From: an uncultured Holophaga sp.
Lineage (GTDB): Bacteria > Acidobacteriota > Holophagae > Holophagales > Holophagaceae
Reading direction: 5' to 3'
NCBI RefSeq assembly: GCF_963677305.1
Contig: NZ_OY781925.1
Location: 1,079,001 to 1,143,000, forward strand
Length of the DNA: 64,000 bases
Shown here: in pieces, positions 16,727-24,737 of the stretch
Layout: every line of letters begins with the position of its first letter
Position numbering within the stretch: the stretch's first letter is position 1
Translations under genes and position numbers: made by a program
Notes under the pieces: model-generated
Database searches by the model: none
What the model was told of the DNA's origin: nothing
Seen by the model: the letters and a program-made list of their open reading frames with translations, nothing else

Positions 16727-16762
16727 GGGCGGACGGCCTGCCGCATGCGGCGCCGTCCGCCC
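16727..16762 (+). terminator. Intercistronic hairpin between rpsB and tsf
   Basis: An 11-bp perfect stem, GGGCGGACGGC with GCCGTCCGCCC, encloses a second 12-base palindrome GCCGCATGCGGC. It lies 14 bases after the rpsB stop. It is probably a partial terminator or processing site that lowers tsf relative to rpsB. Confidence 0.5.
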
Positions 16763-16801
16763 GTATCCGTTTGATCCGAATTTCGATTCAAGGAGAACGC
16801 C

Positions 16802-17461
16802 ATGGCTTACACCGCCCAGGACGTGAAGACCCTCCGTGACCGCACCGGTCTCGGCATGATGGACTGCAAGAAGGCTCTCGACGAGAACGATGGCGATATC
16901 GACAAGGCCGTCGACTACCTCCGCAAGAAGGGCCTCGCCGCCGCTGCCAAGAAGGCCGACCGCATTGCCGCCGAAGGTATCGTGGAGGCATACATCCACC
17001 CCGGCGGCCGCGTGGGTGTGCTGGTCGAGGTCAACTGCGAGACCGACTTCGTGGGCAAGACCGAGAACTTCCAGCGCCTGGTGAAGGAGATCGCCATGCA
17101 CATCGCTGCCCACGATCCCTCCCCCCGCTTCGTCACCAAGGAAGAGGTCACCGCCGACTTCATCGAGAAGGAGAAGGAGATCGCTCGGGCCCAGGCCCTG
17201 GCCACCGGCAAGCCTGCCAACATCGTCGAGAAGATCGTCGAGGGCAAGATGGCCTCCATCTACAAGGATGTCTGCCTGCTCGAGCAGGGCTTCATCATGA
17301 ATCCCGACCTCACCATCGCCCAGTACCTCTCCACCAAGACCGCCGAGATCGGCGAGAAGCTGAGCATCCGCCGCTTCACCAAGTACGTCATGGGTGAGGG
17401 CCTGGAGAAGAAGGTCGAGGACTTCGCCGCTGAGGTCGCCGCCCAGACCGGCCAGATGTAA
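16802..17461 (+). CDS. tsf: Elongation factor Ts (short form)
   Basis: Guanine-nucleotide exchange factor for EF-Tu, 219 residues. The N-terminal UBA-like domain reads [19 protein letters not shown], followed by the [17 protein letters not shown] segment and the catalytic TDFV motif in [13 protein letters not shown] (about 80-92), which displaces the EF-Tu P-loop. The protein lacks the second core subdomain of the roughly 280-residue enterobacterial form, as in cyanobacterial and Thermus-type short EF-Ts. AAGGAG lies 6 bases before the ATG. It follows rpsB on the same strand and ends at a 22-bp perfect bidirectional terminator. Confidence 0.97.
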   Translation: MAYTAQDVKTLRDRTGLGMMDCKKALDENDGDIDKAVDYLRKKGLAAAAKKADRIAAEGIVEAYIHPGGRVGVLVEVNCETDFVGKTENFQRLVKEIAMHIAAHDPSPRFVTKEEVTADFIEKEKEIARAQALATGKPANIVEKIVEGKMASIYKDVCLLEQGFIMNPDLTIAQYLSTKTAEIGEKLSIRRFTKYVMGEGLEKKVEDFAAEVAAQTGQM

Positions 17462-17469
17462 GTCTCTGG

Positions 17470-17517
17470 TCCAGAAAAGGGAAAGGGCGCCGATCGGCGC
17501 CCTTTCCCTTTTCTGGA
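17470..17517. terminator. Bidirectional terminator between tsf and the hydrogenase gene
   Basis: A 22-bp perfect inverted repeat with a GATC loop (stem arms 17470-17491 and 17496-17517). The outer stem carries AAAAGGG/CCCTTTT, which gives each strand a T-tract. It lies 8 bases after the tsf stop and 6 bases after the end of the convergent hydrogenase gene. Confidence 0.85.
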
Positions 17518-17523
17518 GGTCCC

Positions 17524-19056
17524 CTATTCCGGCTCGGCCTGAGGGGCGGCCTTGGCGAAGGCGGAGACGGCCGTCCGCGCCCGGTTGAGGGTGGCCAGAG
17601 TTCCGGGACCTCCGATGCAGCCCTTGGGGCAGGCCATGCCCTCCACGAGATGGGGCACCGGGTTCAGTCGGCCTTGCTGGATCTCCTTCAGGAGGGCCAT
17701 GCAATCCGCCAGGCTGTCGGCGGTGCGGTGGCTGATCTCAAGGTCCGCGCCTCCATGCCGGCGGGCTGCGGAGGCGATGGCAGTGGCTACATTGCCGGCG
17801 ACGGGGTAGGCCCTCCCTGCGGTGGTGGCTTCGGGGGGGACCGCCTCGTCGGGGATCTCGGCCGGGTCGAGGCCCGCGGCCTGGAACATGGCAGCCAGTT
17901 CCTCGTAGGTCAGCACGAAGTCGACGATGCCGGCTCCCCGGATCTCGGAGACCTCTGCCTTCTTGGAGACGCAAGGGCCGATGAAGACCACTTTGGCTTC
18001 AGGGTGGGAGGCCTTGATGCGCTTGGCGGTCTCTACCATGGGGGTGGAGCTGTCCTGGATGCAGTCGGCCAGGTCCGGGAAGGTCTGGCGGGCGGCCCGG
18101 ACCCAGGCCGGGCAGCAGGAGGTGCCGACAAAGGTCCTGGCCGCGGCCGGGTCCGCCAGGCGGGTGCGGCAGACCTCCACCAGCTTCTCGGCTTCTTCCA
18201 GGATGGCGATATCCGCGCCATAGGCCACCTCGGCTGTCCCGGTGAAGCCCACGGCACGCACCGCAGCCAGGATCTTCTGGGGGGAGGCCAGGGGGCCGAA
18301 CTGCCCTACGAAGGAGGGGGCCAGCTCCGCCCAGACCGGCACTCCGCTCTGGATGGCATGGAGGACCTGGACCAGCTCCGACTTCTCGCCGATGGCTCCG
18401 AAGGGACAGGACACGACACAGAGGCCGCAGGAGACGCACTTCTGGTTGTTGATCTCGGCGAAGCCCTCAGGATCCGCCTCGATGGCGTTCACGCCGCACG
18501 CAGACTCGCAGGGCCGTTCGCGGTAGAGGATGGCATTGTAGGGACAGACCTGGGCGCAACGTCCGCAGTGGATGCAGCGCTCCTGGTCGATGCAGGAGCG
18601 CCCGTCGACTACCGAGACAGCGTTCTTCGGGCAGACATTCACACAGGGCCGCGCCACGCAGCCCATGCACTGGTCCGAAACCATGTAGGACTTCCGGGGG
18701 CAGCGCTCACAGGCAATTTTGATCACCGCCACATAGGGCTTCTCCACCACCCGGTGGTCGGTGAGGGAGGGCTCCGGGTGGTCGATGACCGGCTCGTGGG
18801 CCCCGAACTCGCGGAGATCCTGCCCCAAGGCCAGGCGCACCCGCTCCCGCACCACCGCCCGCTCCTTGAAGATGCAGTCCCGATAGGTCGGTGTGTTGCG
18901 GGTGATGATCTCGTAGGGGATGTGTTCCAGATCTCCCGCGGGGCGCCTCTCCTGGATCATCTTCACCACGGCGACCAGGATGCGGCGGCGGATATCCATG
19001 ACAGGGGTGTAGATCCCCCGCATCTTCTCGAAGATATCGAGCGGTGTCAGTGGCAT
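17524..19056 (-). CDS. [FeFe] hydrogenase, group B type
   Basis: A 510-residue iron-sulfur protein predicted to evolve, consume or sense H2 in the cytoplasm. The N-terminal segment RDCIFKERAVVRERVRLAL (60-78) is a group B hallmark. Cys clusters for several [4Fe-4S] centres lie at 116-141, 155-187 and 207-217. The H-cluster motifs are L1 TSCCPAW (312-318), L2 PCVSKKAE (361-368) and L3 MACPKGCIGGPG (474-485). The ATG at 19056 has GGAG 9 bases upstream; the longer open frame is spurious. It lies 5 bases downstream of a small [2Fe-2S] protein gene in the same operon. No hydEFG maturation genes are in the window. A sensory role is the main alternative to catalysis. Confidence 0.9.
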   Translation of the reverse strand: MPLTPLDIFEKMRGIYTPVMDIRRRILVAVVKMIQERRPAGDLEHIPYEIITRNTPTYRDCIFKERAVVRERVRLALGQDLREFGAHEPVIDHPEPSLTDHRVVEKPYVAVIKIACERCPRKSYMVSDQCMGCVARPCVNVCPKNAVSVVDGRSCIDQERCIHCGRCAQVCPYNAILYRERPCESACGVNAIEADPEGFAEINNQKCVSCGLCVVSCPFGAIGEKSELVQVLHAIQSGVPVWAELAPSFVGQFGPLASPQKILAAVRAVGFTGTAEVAYGADIAILEEAEKLVEVCRTRLADPAAARTFVGTSCCPAWVRAARQTFPDLADCIQDSSTPMVETAKRIKASHPEAKVVFIGPCVSKKAEVSEIRGAGIVDFVLTYEELAAMFQAAGLDPAEIPDEAVPPEATTAGRAYPVAGNVATAIASAARRHGGADLEISHRTADSLADCMALLKEIQQGRLNPVPHLVEGMACPKGCIGGPGTLATLNRARTAVSAFAKAAPQAEPE

Positions 19057-19061
19057 AGATG

Positions 19062-19301
19062 CTACTCCATCAAGAGTTGCTCCAGGGTCTCCTGCAGGGC
19101 TTCCGCACTCACCTTGCGGTGTGTCTTTCCATCGATCCGGATCACCGGGGACTGAAGTCCGTCCTCGCAACACTGCAGGCAGGTGACGGGCTCGATCCGG
19201 ACTCCGGAGGCCGGGGGATAGCACTCCTCCAGCAGGGCAAGCAGCTCTTGGCCACCGTGGGAGGCGCAGTTGAGACCGCAGCAGACCTGGACCTGGATCA
19301 T
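19062..19301 (-). CDS. Thioredoxin-like [2Fe-2S] ferredoxin
   Basis: A 79-residue protein of the NuoE/HndA C-terminal type. Four cluster ligands are visible as CCGLNC near the N-terminus and CLQCCED in the middle, followed by the PVIRIDGKTHRKVS strand typical of the thioredoxin-like ferredoxin fold. AAGGAG lies 6 bases before the ATG at 19301. The gene is first in a two-gene operon, 5 bases ahead of the group B [FeFe] hydrogenase, so it is probably that enzyme's electron partner. A full NuoE has an extra N-terminal helical domain that is missing here. An NADH-binding NuoF-type subunit is not in the window, so direct coupling to NAD(H) is not shown. Confidence 0.85.
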   Translation of the reverse strand: MIQVQVCCGLNCASHGGQELLALLEECYPPASGVRIEPVTCLQCCEDGLQSPVIRIDGKTHRKVSAEALQETLEQLLME

Positions 19302-19441
19302 GGGAACTCCTTTTCGAACAGGTGGATCTCCCTGGGTCCCGCTGAGGGCGGCCAGGGGTGACGTCCTCCCCATTCTGGAGGGGGGCGGGGATGCAGTAAA
19401 CTACGTGAGCCTGATCAGCATGGCATCCCGACGAGGTGAAT

Positions 19442-20377
19442 ATGAGCACAACTGCTTGGCTGTTTCCCGGACAAGGTTCCCAGGCCGTGGGCATGGGGCA
19501 GGCTCTTGCCGAGGTCGAGCCCAAGGCCAAGGCCGTCCTCGAGGAGGCAGACCTTGCGTTGGGCTTTGCCCTCAGTGGCCTGATGGCCGAAGGTCCCGAA
19601 GAGACCCTGAAGCTGACCGAGCACACCCAGCCGGCGATCCTCACCCACAGCACCATGGTGGTGCGGGCCTATGGCGACCGTCTGCCCAAGCCCGACTTCG
19701 TGGCTGGGCACAGCCTGGGCGAGTACAGCGCCCTGGTCGGTTGTGGTGCCCTCGACTTCTCCGATGCCGTGCGGACTGTGCGGGAGCGGGGCCGGGCGAT
19801 GCAGGTTGCCGTCCCGGTCGGGGTCGGGGCCATGGCCGCCATCCTGGGCATGGCCTCCGCTGATGTCGAGGCCTGCTGCCAGGAGGCCTCCAGCCAGACA
19901 GGCAAGACGGTGGTCCCCGCCAACTTCAACGGCCCTGGCCAGATCGTCATCGCCGGATACGCCGAGGCCGTCGAGGCCGCCATGGAACTTCTGAAGGGCC
20001 GGGGTGGCCGCAAGATGGTCAAGCTCCCCGTGAGTGCCCCCTTCCACAGCCCCCTCATGGAGCCCGCCCAGGCGGCCATGGCTCCCGTGCTCAGGGCCCT
20101 GTCCTTCGGCGCCCCGGTCTGCCCCCTGGTCAACAATGTGGATGCCCAGGTGGTGAGCGATGCCGAGCTTATGCGTGAGGGGTTGATCCGCCAGATCCCC
20201 GGGGCTGTGCGCTGGGAAGCCATTACGGACCTTCTGCTGGATCGCGGTGTCACGACCTTCCTGGAGCTAGGTCCCGGCAAGGTCCTGACCGGTCTGGTAA
20301 AAAAGCAGGCCAAGGAGCGGGGCATCGAGATCAAGGCCCTTGCCATCGGGGGACCCGAGGACTTGGCTGGACTCTGA
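19442..20377 (+). CDS. fabD: Malonyl-CoA--acyl carrier protein transacylase
   Basis: Fatty acid synthesis enzyme that moves malonyl from CoA to ACP; 311 residues. Motifs: FPGQGSQAVGMG (8-19), the nucleophile elbow GHSLGEYSAL with Ser91, the Arg in VRERGRAMQ, the catalytic His in APFHSPLM (about 200) and the terminal LELGPGKVLTGL segment. The ATG at 19442 is preferred over a GTG two codons upstream because GAGG is correctly spaced. No other fab genes are adjacent. It is divergent from the hydrogenase operon and convergent with motB across a 9-bp hairpin. Confidence 0.96.
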   Translation: MSTTAWLFPGQGSQAVGMGQALAEVEPKAKAVLEEADLALGFALSGLMAEGPEETLKLTEHTQPAILTHSTMVVRAYGDRLPKPDFVAGHSLGEYSALVGCGALDFSDAVRTVRERGRAMQVAVPVGVGAMAAILGMASADVEACCQEASSQTGKTVVPANFNGPGQIVIAGYAEAVEAAMELLKGRGGRKMVKLPVSAPFHSPLMEPAQAAMAPVLRALSFGAPVCPLVNNVDAQVVSDAELMREGLIRQIPGAVRWEAITDLLLDRGVTTFLELGPGKVLTGLVKKQAKERGIEIKALAIGGPEDLAGL

Positions 20378-20389
20378 AGGTGCCGGAGG

Positions 20390-20412
20390 GCGGCGGTCCT
20401 GGTGACCGCCGC
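20390..20412. terminator. Bidirectional hairpin between fabD and motB
   Basis: Perfect 9-bp stem GCGGCGGTC/GACCGCCGC with a 5-base loop, 12 bases after the fabD stop and ending directly at the end of the convergent motB gene. Confidence 0.65.
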
Positions 20413-21318
20413 TCAGTGCGCTGCGGCGGAACTGTCCGCCTTCTCATCGAAGATGCCGCGGGACTTCTGTCGCCCTTCCTCGGCCTGGGCGGTGGCTGAG
20501 TTGAGGACGATGATGGAGATGCGGCGGTTCTGCCCATCCGTGGGCGCGACACCCTCCAGCGGGACGGTGTCCGCATAGCCAGTGACTCGGCTCACTTGGC
20601 CTGCACGCAGTCCGGAGGACTCCAGGATCCGGCGTGCCGCACAGGCCCGCTCCGAACTCAGCTCCCAGTTGGTGAAGGCGTTGGACGAATAGCGCTGGCT
20701 GTCGGTGTGACCGCCGATGGTGATGTGATTTGGCAGCTTGCCCAGCTCGGTGGCGATCTCCTTGAGGATGGTCATGGTGTAGGGCTTGACGTTGGCGGAT
20801 CCGGAGTCGAAGAGCACCCGCGCTGCCTTGTCCTTGACCTGGATGCGCAGCCCTTCATCAGTGAAGTCCATGGAGATCTGATCCTTGAAGGCCTTCAGGA
20901 GCTCGTCCTTGTTGAAGGCGTCCTCGATGGCCTTGGCGGTCTTCTCCATGGCCTGCTGCTCGGCAGCGGCAGCCGCTGCGGTGACCTCCTGGGACATGCT
21001 CGGGGTGGAGGATTCTCCGCCCTGGCCATCGGCGGCCTGCTTCATGCCCCTTCCGCCGGGGAGGATGCCCTTGCCGTACTCGTCCAGCACAGCCTTGCCG
21101 GCATCCGTGTTGAAGAAGTTGGGGTCCTTGAACATGCCGGCGATGCCCGCCTTGGTGTTGGCATTGGCTGAGCTCAGGAGCCACATCAGGAGGAAGAAGG
21201 CCATCATGGCGGTCACCAGATCGGCATAGGCGATCTTCCAGGCTCCGCCATGAGCGGCGGCGTGGCCCCCCTTCTTCTTGATGAATTTGACTTTGACCTC
21301 GGGTTGGGGCTCCGCCAT
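20413..21318 (-). CDS. motB: Flagellar motor stator protein MotB
   Basis: Stator subunit that anchors the proton channel to peptidoglycan; 301 residues. After a basic N-terminus, the single membrane helix starts at AYADLVTAMMAFFLLMWLL with Asp33, the ion-carrying residue. A plug/linker region (about 50-145) is followed by an OmpA-type peptidoglycan-binding domain (about 155-275) with VLFDSGSANVKP, TIGGHTDSQRY and NRRISIIVL. The Ala-rich tail is disordered. The gene starts 3 bases after motA ends, so the pair is translationally linked. No flagellar structural genes are adjacent. Confidence 0.95.
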   Translation of the reverse strand: MAEPQPEVKVKFIKKKGGHAAAHGGAWKIAYADLVTAMMAFFLLMWLLSSANANTKAGIAGMFKDPNFFNTDAGKAVLDEYGKGILPGGRGMKQAADGQGGESSTPSMSQEVTAAAAAAEQQAMEKTAKAIEDAFNKDELLKAFKDQISMDFTDEGLRIQVKDKAARVLFDSGSANVKPYTMTILKEIATELGKLPNHITIGGHTDSQRYSSNAFTNWELSSERACAARRILESSGLRAGQVSRVTGYADTVPLEGVAPTDGQNRRISIIVLNSATAQAEEGRQKSRGIFDEKADSSAAAH

Positions 21319-21321
21319 CGC

Positions 21322-22188
21322 CTACCTCGGCTTGATCTGGCGGACGACTTCCTCCAGCTCCTGGGCCCCTGGGCGCTCCGAGGAGGGGACGGCCCGGCGG
21401 GCGAACTCCACGGCGGTCACCGGGGCCGCGCCATTGCCGAAGGCCACGAGACCAGCCCTCAGGGTATTGAAGAAGTGGCTCTCGATCGCGGTGACCTGGT
21501 CCATGTTCTTGGCCAGGGGGCCCACGATGCCGTAGCCCACGAAGATACCGAGCATGGTGCCCACCAGGGCGGAGCCCACGTGCTCACCGATGATGTTGGG
21601 GGGCTGGTCGAGGAAGCCCATGGTGATGATCACGCCCAGCACACAGGCCACGATGCCGAAGGCGGGCATGGAGTCGGCCAAGTTGTTCACGGCGGCCCCA
21701 GGGCCGGCTCCTTCCGCGTGGTGGACATCGAGATCCCGGTCCATGACCTGGTCGATCTCATCGATCTTGGCGCTGCCGTTGATCAACAGCTTCATGGAGT
21801 CGCAGAAGAAGTCCAGCGCGTGGTGGTCGTGGAGAAGTGCTTCGTATTTCTTGAAAATGCTTGAGCTGTGAGGGTCGTTTACATCCTGCTCCAGGGCCAG
21901 CAGGCCCCCTTTCTTGATGTTCACGTAGACCTCGTACTGCATCATCAGACACTCCATGTAGACAGCTTTGGTGTATTTGCTGCCCTTCAGGGGTTTCATG
22001 ATGTTGCCGGCCACACCCTTGATGATGGGCATGGGGTTGGAGGCCAGGAAGGCACCGACGGCGGCGCCAACGATCACCAGGCCCTCCGGCCCGATGGGAT
22101 GCAGAAGGGTCGGGATCTTGCCGCCCTCGATGATGAACCCGCCCAGGACGCAGCCCAGGACCAGGACGTATCCGATGATTACAAACAT
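21322..22188 (-). CDS. motA: Flagellar motor stator protein MotA
   Basis: Proton-channel stator subunit, 288 residues. Two N-terminal membrane helices (about 2-20 and 33-50), a large cytoplasmic loop (about 60-165) with charged residues that meet the rotor protein FliG, and two C-terminal helices (about 170-190 and 205-225). The Pro-containing DSMPAFGIVACVLGVIITMG segment is the family signature. Operon with motB. The gap to the upstream lpxD gene holds a near-perfect sigma-28 promoter, so motAB should be co-regulated with late flagellar genes although it sits in a non-flagellar neighbourhood. Confidence 0.95.
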   Translation of the reverse strand: MFVIIGYVLVLGCVLGGFIIEGGKIPTLLHPIGPEGLVIVGAAVGAFLASNPMPIIKGVAGNIMKPLKGSKYTKAVYMECLMMQYEVYVNIKKGGLLALEQDVNDPHSSSIFKKYEALLHDHHALDFFCDSMKLLINGSAKIDEIDQVMDRDLDVHHAEGAGPGAAVNNLADSMPAFGIVACVLGVIITMGFLDQPPNIIGEHVGSALVGTMLGIFVGYGIVGPLAKNMDQVTAIESHFFNTLRAGLVAFGNGAAPVTAVEFARRAVPSSERPGAQELEEVVRQIKPR

Positions 22189-22207
22189 GCCAGCTTCCTC
22201 GATCTCC

Positions 22208-22234
22208 TAATCGGCACTTGGGGGGGAGGCTTGA
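22208..22234 (-). promoter_or_regulatory. Sigma-28 (FliA) promoter of motAB
   Basis: On the minus strand, TCAA, a spacer of exactly 15 bases and GCCGATTA match the sigma-28 consensus TAAA-N15-GCCGATAA with one mismatch in each box. The -35 element starts right after the lpxD stop codon, and the predicted transcription start is about 13 bases before the motA ATG. Confidence 0.75.
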
Positions 22235-23236
22235 CTACTTCTCCCGCTGGGAGAGTCGCCTCAGAATGCCGGGCAGCCGGTTGAGGGCCGCCTGGCATTC
22301 CAGCCACTGACGGTGGGGCCGTGCCATGTAGCCCGAGACGAAGGAACCCTCCGGAAGGTCCTTGCCCACCATGGTGTTGCCGGCGACCACAGATCTTGAG
22401 CCGATCTTCAGATGCCCGATCACACCGGCCTTGCCCGCCAGGGTGACGTAATCACCCAGGGAGGAACTGCCGCTGATGCCCGCCTGCGAGACGATGAGGC
22501 AGTGCTTCCCGATCTGGACGTTGTGGGCGATCTGGCAGAGGTTGTCCACCTTGGTGCCTGACTGGATCCGCGTGGGGCCCAGGGCACCGCGGTCCACCGT
22601 GACGCAGGCGCCGATCTCGACATTGTCACCGACCTCCACATGACCCGCTTGGGGGACCTTCTCGTGGCGGCCCTTGACCAGGACGTAGCCGTAGCCATCC
22701 GATCCGAGGACGCTGTTGGCGTGGATCCTGACCCGGTGGCCCAGCAGGGTCCTGCGGTAGAGAGTGACCCCCGGGAAGAGCTCGCAGTCATCCCCCAGGG
22801 TGCAGTCCTCAGCGATGTGGACGCCAGGGTGCAGGCGGCAGTTCCGGCCCAGGACGCTCCGGGCGCCCACGGTGGAGCCGACTCCGATGCGGCAGCCCTC
22901 CCCCAGGACTGCGGTGGAGTGGACGGGGGTGTCGCTCCACTCCGGCTCGGGCTCAGGGTGGAGGATGCCGACCGCCTGGGCGAAGCCCCAGTAGGGATTC
23001 TCCATGGCCAACTGGGGGCGCTCACCCAGGTCTGTCCCTGGGTCCACGATGATCAGGCCCGCCTCGCTGGACTGGGCCTTCTGGGCGTATTTCGGATTGG
23101 CGAGAAAGCTCACGGAGGCGCCATCGGCTTCGTCCAGGGGCTTCACGCCGGTGAGGACGGTGCCGGGGGGGCAGTTGCGCAGGACGCCACCGAGGCGTTC
23201 GCCCAGCTCCGCAGCGGTGATTTCGGTCTGGAACAT
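22235..23236 (-). CDS. lpxD: UDP-3-O-(3-hydroxyacyl)glucosamine N-acyltransferase
   Basis: Lipid A biosynthesis enzyme adding the second 3-hydroxyacyl chain; 333 residues. The N-terminal uridine-binding domain (about 1-100) includes GVKPLDEADGASVSFLANPK. The left-handed beta-helix of hexapeptide repeats spans about 105-290, with the catalytic-His segment QIAHNVQIGKHC and the DGYGYV loop. A C-terminal helix ends the protein. The ATG at 23236 has AGGGAGG 6 bases upstream; the longer frame lacks support. Other lpx genes are not adjacent. It is evidence for an outer membrane with lipid A. Confidence 0.93.
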   Translation of the reverse strand: MFQTEITAAELGERLGGVLRNCPPGTVLTGVKPLDEADGASVSFLANPKYAQKAQSSEAGLIIVDPGTDLGERPQLAMENPYWGFAQAVGILHPEPEPEWSDTPVHSTAVLGEGCRIGVGSTVGARSVLGRNCRLHPGVHIAEDCTLGDDCELFPGVTLYRRTLLGHRVRIHANSVLGSDGYGYVLVKGRHEKVPQAGHVEVGDNVEIGACVTVDRGALGPTRIQSGTKVDNLCQIAHNVQIGKHCLIVSQAGISGSSSLGDYVTLAGKAGVIGHLKIGSRSVVAGNTMVGKDLPEGSFVSGYMARPHRQWLECQAALNRLPGILRRLSQREK

Positions 23237-23365
23237 GGCAGCCTCCCTTACGAGACTAGCTGTGCTGGCCTCCTGAGCCAAGGTTCCATCCTGGACGGGT
23301 TATCATCTGAGGCGAATATCCGGGCTGCCTTCCGGCTCCCGATTCCTCCCCAAGGTGAGCCGAGC

Positions 23366-24076
23366 GTGACTTCCTGTCCGGAATCCCCCATCCGCGTCAT
23401 GGTCTGCGAGGACTCTGACTCCATCCGTGTCGCCCTTGCTGGCGGCCTGGAGGCTCAGGGTATGGAGGTGAGGGCAGTCCCGGATGCTTCGGGTCTCTCA
23501 GACCTCCTGGAGCTTGGCTGGGGAGCGATCCTGGTCCTGGACATCAACCTTCCCGACGGGGACGGTTTCGCCATCGCCGGGGAGGTCCGGCGAACTCGGC
23601 CAAACCTGGGCATTGTCCTCCTGACGGGGAGGGATCTTCTCGAGGACCGGATCCGGGGGCTGGAGGAGGGGGCTGATCTCTACCTGGTCAAGCCCGTGGA
23701 TGTCCGGGAGCTGGCGGCGGCCCTCCGAAGCCTCCACAGACGCATCCTTCCGGAAGGACAGGGGGGCTGGGTCCTGAGGAGCCTGCACTCCTGTCTGGTG
23801 ACTCCTGGGGGGGTGAGCGTGCCCCTGACCAACAGCGAGCTGTCTGCCCTCGTCCCCTTGGTGGCGACTGCAGGCCATCCGGTATCCCGGGAGGTGCTCC
23901 TGGGGGCTCTCGGGCAGGAGGAGGGCTACCATGCCGAGCGCCGTCTGGAGACTTTGTTGAGCCGCCTCCGCCGGAAGGTCGTCGATGCTGCTGGCGAGGC
24001 CCTGCCTGTGTTGGCCCGCCATGGGGAGGGATACGTGTTTGCGGCGGAGGTCGCGGACCCTACTGCGGAAGGATGA
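23366..24076 (+). CDS. OmpR-family response regulator
   Basis: A 236-residue two-domain regulator. The receiver domain begins VMVCEDSDSIRVAL and has the phosphoacceptor in VLDINLPDGDG (about residue 59), Thr in LLTGRD and the Lys of LVKPVD. A winged-helix DNA-binding domain follows (about 140-230), with LTNSELSALVPLV, the recognition segment ERRLETLLSRLRRKV and the wing GEGYVF. The GTG at 23366 is used because AAGGTGAG lies upstream; an ATG 11 codons later would clip the first receiver strand. No cognate kinase is adjacent. Its 3' end overlaps the convergent lipoprotein gene by 17 bases. Confidence 0.85.
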   Translation: MTSCPESPIRVMVCEDSDSIRVALAGGLEAQGMEVRAVPDASGLSDLLELGWGAILVLDINLPDGDGFAIAGEVRRTRPNLGIVLLTGRDLLEDRIRGLEEGADLYLVKPVDVRELAAALRSLHRRILPEGQGGWVLRSLHSCLVTPGGVSVPLTNSELSALVPLVATAGHPVSREVLLGALGQEEGYHAERRLETLLSRLRRKVVDAAGEALPVLARHGEGYVFAAEVADPTAEG

Positions 24077-24737
24077 CCTCGGTGCGTCGGTTCAGGCTCC
24101 GTCCCTGTTCGGTCTCGTTGTCCGCCACCGGATAGTCGCTCCCGAAGCCCTGGATCCTCAGGCGCTCCCGACTGATGCCCCTGAAGGCCAGATGGTCGGC
24201 CACCGCGCGGGCCCGATCCACGGAGAGGATCTGATTGTGGTCCCGGTTGCCCGTACTGTCCGTATGCCCGCAGACATAAACGGGGAGGCCGGCGAAGCTC
24301 CCCTGCAGGAGGGTCGCCTGGCGCTGGAGGAGAGGCAGGAAGGCGGGTCGCAGCTCGGCTTTGTCCAGTTCGAAGGTGACCCCCGCTCCATAGTCGAAGA
24401 CCAGGATCCGGGGGAGGCCCAGGGCCCGGGCCATGGCTGAGTGTTCCAGGCCGAACACGAAGGAGACTTCCGCCTGGTTGAGGGACAGGATGCGGATGCG
24501 CTTCTCGGCGGGGGCGGCCTGGTCCAGGGTGGCTTTCAGATCCAGGAGCTCCCCGGGGCTGTCCAGGGTCAGGGCCCTGGGCGCCTCCCCCAGGGTCCTG
24601 CTGCCCAGGCTCAGGATGGCCCTTCCAGGAGTGGAGGTGATCTGCACCTGGATGCGCTGGCTGGTGTCCGGCTTCCGGCAGGCCACAGGGGCGAGGCAAA
24701 GCAGGGCCAGAGGGAGGAGGGCTGTTCGGGTCTTCAT
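24060..24737 (-). CDS. OmpA-family lipoprotein
   Basis: A 225-residue outer-membrane-associated lipoprotein. The signal peptide ends in a lipobox LAPVAC with Cys20. A PEGA-like beta region (about 28-70: QVQITSTPGRAILSLGSRTLG) is followed by an OmpA/MotB peptidoglycan-binding domain (about 118-225) with FELDKAELRP, VYVCGHTDSTGNRDHN, LSVDRARAVADHL and NRRTEVILPQ. The ATG overlaps the stop of the upstream kinase gene by 4 bases (ATGA), so the two are translationally coupled. A link between kinase signalling and the cell wall is inferred from this pairing. Confidence 0.85.
   Translation of the reverse strand: MKTRTALLPLALLCLAPVACRKPDTSQRIQVQITSTPGRAILSLGSRTLGEAPRALTLDSPGELLDLKATLDQAAPAEKRIRILSLNQAEVSFVFGLEHSAMARALGLPRILVFDYGAGVTFELDKAELRPAFLPLLQRQATLLQGSFAGLPVYVCGHTDSTGNRDHNQILSVDRARAVADHLAFRGISRERLRIQGFGSDYPVADNETEQGRSLNRRTEVILPQ

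Noticed and set aside
19057..19656. N-terminal extension of the hydrogenase reading frame
   Set aside because: It overlaps the well-supported [2Fe-2S] protein and fabD, has no homology, and the ATG at 19056 gives the expected group B N-terminus.
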